Source: an uncultured Clostridia bacterium (lineage in GTDB: Bacteria > Bacillota > Clostridia > Peptostreptococcales > Anaerovoracaceae). Taken from it: DNA of 14,443 bases. This document shows, piece after piece, positions 13,618 through 14,443 of the stretch. The notes under the pieces were generated by a model. It did not search any database and was not told the DNA's origin. It saw only the letters and a list, made by a program, of their open reading frames with translations. Position numbers and translations under genes: made by a program. The stretch's first letter is position 1, and every line of letters begins with the position of its first letter. The stretch is taken from positions 1-14,443 of the forward strand of contig CALFUG010000298.1 in assembly GCA_937928455.1 (NCBI GenBank), written 5' to 3'.

Positions 13618-14443
13618 ATGACAGAAAAACCGAGAATTCCAGGGGAAGTTTATCTTTTCACCACCGCCATCATTTGGGGTGCCGCCTTTGTGTTTCAGAA
13701 GGTGGCCATGGACATCCTGGAGCCTTTTACCTTTACGGCGGTGCGATATATCCTGGGAGGGCTTTTGCTGATCCCGGTGGCTTGGTACTTCGGAAAGAAA
13801 AATAAAAGCAAAGTGATGCCGGACAATTATTCCAACAAGACGTTGTTGATAGGGGGTATCATTTGCGGTACCATTTTGTGTTTTGCCGGGAACTTTCAGC
13901 AGTTTGGTCTCATCACCAGTTCCGCAGGGAAGACGGGATTTATTACCACCCTTTATATCGTTATTGTACCGGTGTTCGGACTCATCCTATTTCGGAAAAG
14001 GGTGCGAAAACTGGTATGGCTGGGCGTGGCCCTGGCGGTGGTAGGGCTCTATTTTCTATCCATTAAAGCCGGTGGATTCACCATGGAGCGGGGAGATTTT
14101 CTCATATTTATTGGGGCTTTCTTCTGGGCCGCCCACATTTTAGCGGTGGATCAATTGGTGTTGAAAGTAGATGCGGTACGGCTCTCCTGTGCCCAGTTTA
14201 TCTGGGCGGGGATTCTGTCCTCTGTGTTCATGTTTATCATGGAAGAGCCCCGGATTATGGACATTATAGCCTGTTGGGCTCCCGTGCTTTTTACGTCGGT
14301 ATTTGTGGTGGGTATTGCCTTTACCTTCCAGATTCTGGGCCAAAAGACAACCGATCCAACGGTAACTTCCATTATACTGAGCTTGGAATCCGTCTTTGGG
14401 GTACTGGCAGGGATGGCTTTCTTGCAGGAACGAATGAGTGGCC
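13618..14443 (+). CDS. EamA/DMT-family permease, 5' part (3' end outside window)
   Basis: Open frame from ATG 13618 to the right edge (275 codons and one base), with no stop. The translation starts MTEKPRIPGEVYLFTTAIIW and is a membrane protein with about nine hydrophobic segments in the visible part, consistent with the ten-helix drug/metabolite transporter fold made of two EamA repeats (about 8-140 and 150-end). Family hallmarks are W-G-A-A-F-V-F near 20-26, SSAGKTGFITTLY with a following I-V-P near 101-118, and SLESVFGVLAGMAFLQE near the visible end. It probably exports a small metabolite, often an amino acid, in exchange for protons; the substrate is unknown. It starts 1 bp after the gltX stop with AAGAGGA just upstream, so it is the last visible gene of the operon. 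The direction of transport is inferred from the family only. Confidence 0.9.
   Translation, partial: MTEKPRIPGEVYLFTTAIIWGAAFVFQKVAMDILEPFTFTAVRYILGGLLLIPVAWYFGKKNKSKVMPDNYSNKTLLIGGIICGTILCFAGNFQQFGLITSSAGKTGFITTLYIVIVPVFGLILFRKRVRKLVWLGVALAVVGLYFLSIKAGGFTMERGDFLIFIGAFFWAAHILAVDQLVLKVDAVRLSCAQFIWAGILSSVFMFIMEEPRIMDIIACWAPVLFTSVFVVGIAFTFQILGQKTTDPTVTSIILSLESVFGVLAGMAFLQERMSG

Noticed and set aside
1..14443. CRISPR array, insertion sequence, prophage or tandem repeats
   Set aside because: No regularly spaced direct repeats, transposase or integrase motifs, or terminal inverted repeats were seen; the genes are all ordinary housekeeping types on one strand.

Overview
The window looks like the chromosome of a low- to mid-GC Gram-positive anaerobe of the Clostridia/Eubacteriales type. 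This is inferred from gene content and order (comF - structured RNA - hpf; cdaA-cdaR-glmM), strong purine-rich ribosome binding sites, sigma-A type promoters, and a long clostridial-type glutamyl-tRNA synthetase. I cannot name the species. All twelve genes are on the + strand. I see no mobile element, prophage, CRISPR array, tRNA or rRNA.

Left part (1-3238): the 3' end of a CCA tRNA nucleotidyltransferase gene (cca). Its stop codon overlaps the ATG of a RecD2-like helicase gene by one base. This helicase lacks the roughly 150-160 residue N-terminal region of typical RecD2. Next comes comF, a phosphoribosyltransferase-fold gene with its own strong promoter.

Middle (3239-4126): a 313-bp gap between comF and hpf. 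It holds a structured RNA of about 170 nt, closed by a 13-bp end helix and followed by a T-run. From its position and architecture I take it to be a raiA-motif RNA. A possible promoter and a leader hairpin for hpf follow. The hpf (raiA) gene encodes a long-form ribosome hibernation factor and ends in a near-perfect intrinsic terminator.

Right part (4127-14443): a clear promoter starts what looks like a single operon of more than 10 kb: cdaA (c-di-AMP synthase), cdaR (its YbbR-type regulator), glmM, glmS, an S-adenosylhomocysteine hydrolase gene, a PLP aminotransferase gene, gltX, and the 5' part of an EamA/DMT-family permease gene. Gaps are -14 to +41 bp. CdaA, CdaR and GlmM are known in other Firmicutes to interact physically. 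GlmS makes the glucosamine-6-phosphate that GlmM converts for cell-wall precursor synthesis. The operon therefore joins c-di-AMP signalling to amino-sugar supply, with downstream genes of methyl-cycle and amino-acid metabolism.

The points most worth a second look are the comF-hpf intergenic RNA, the naturally N-truncated RecD2, the lack of room for a glmS ribozyme, and the extension of the c-di-AMP operon into sahH, an aminotransferase and gltX.
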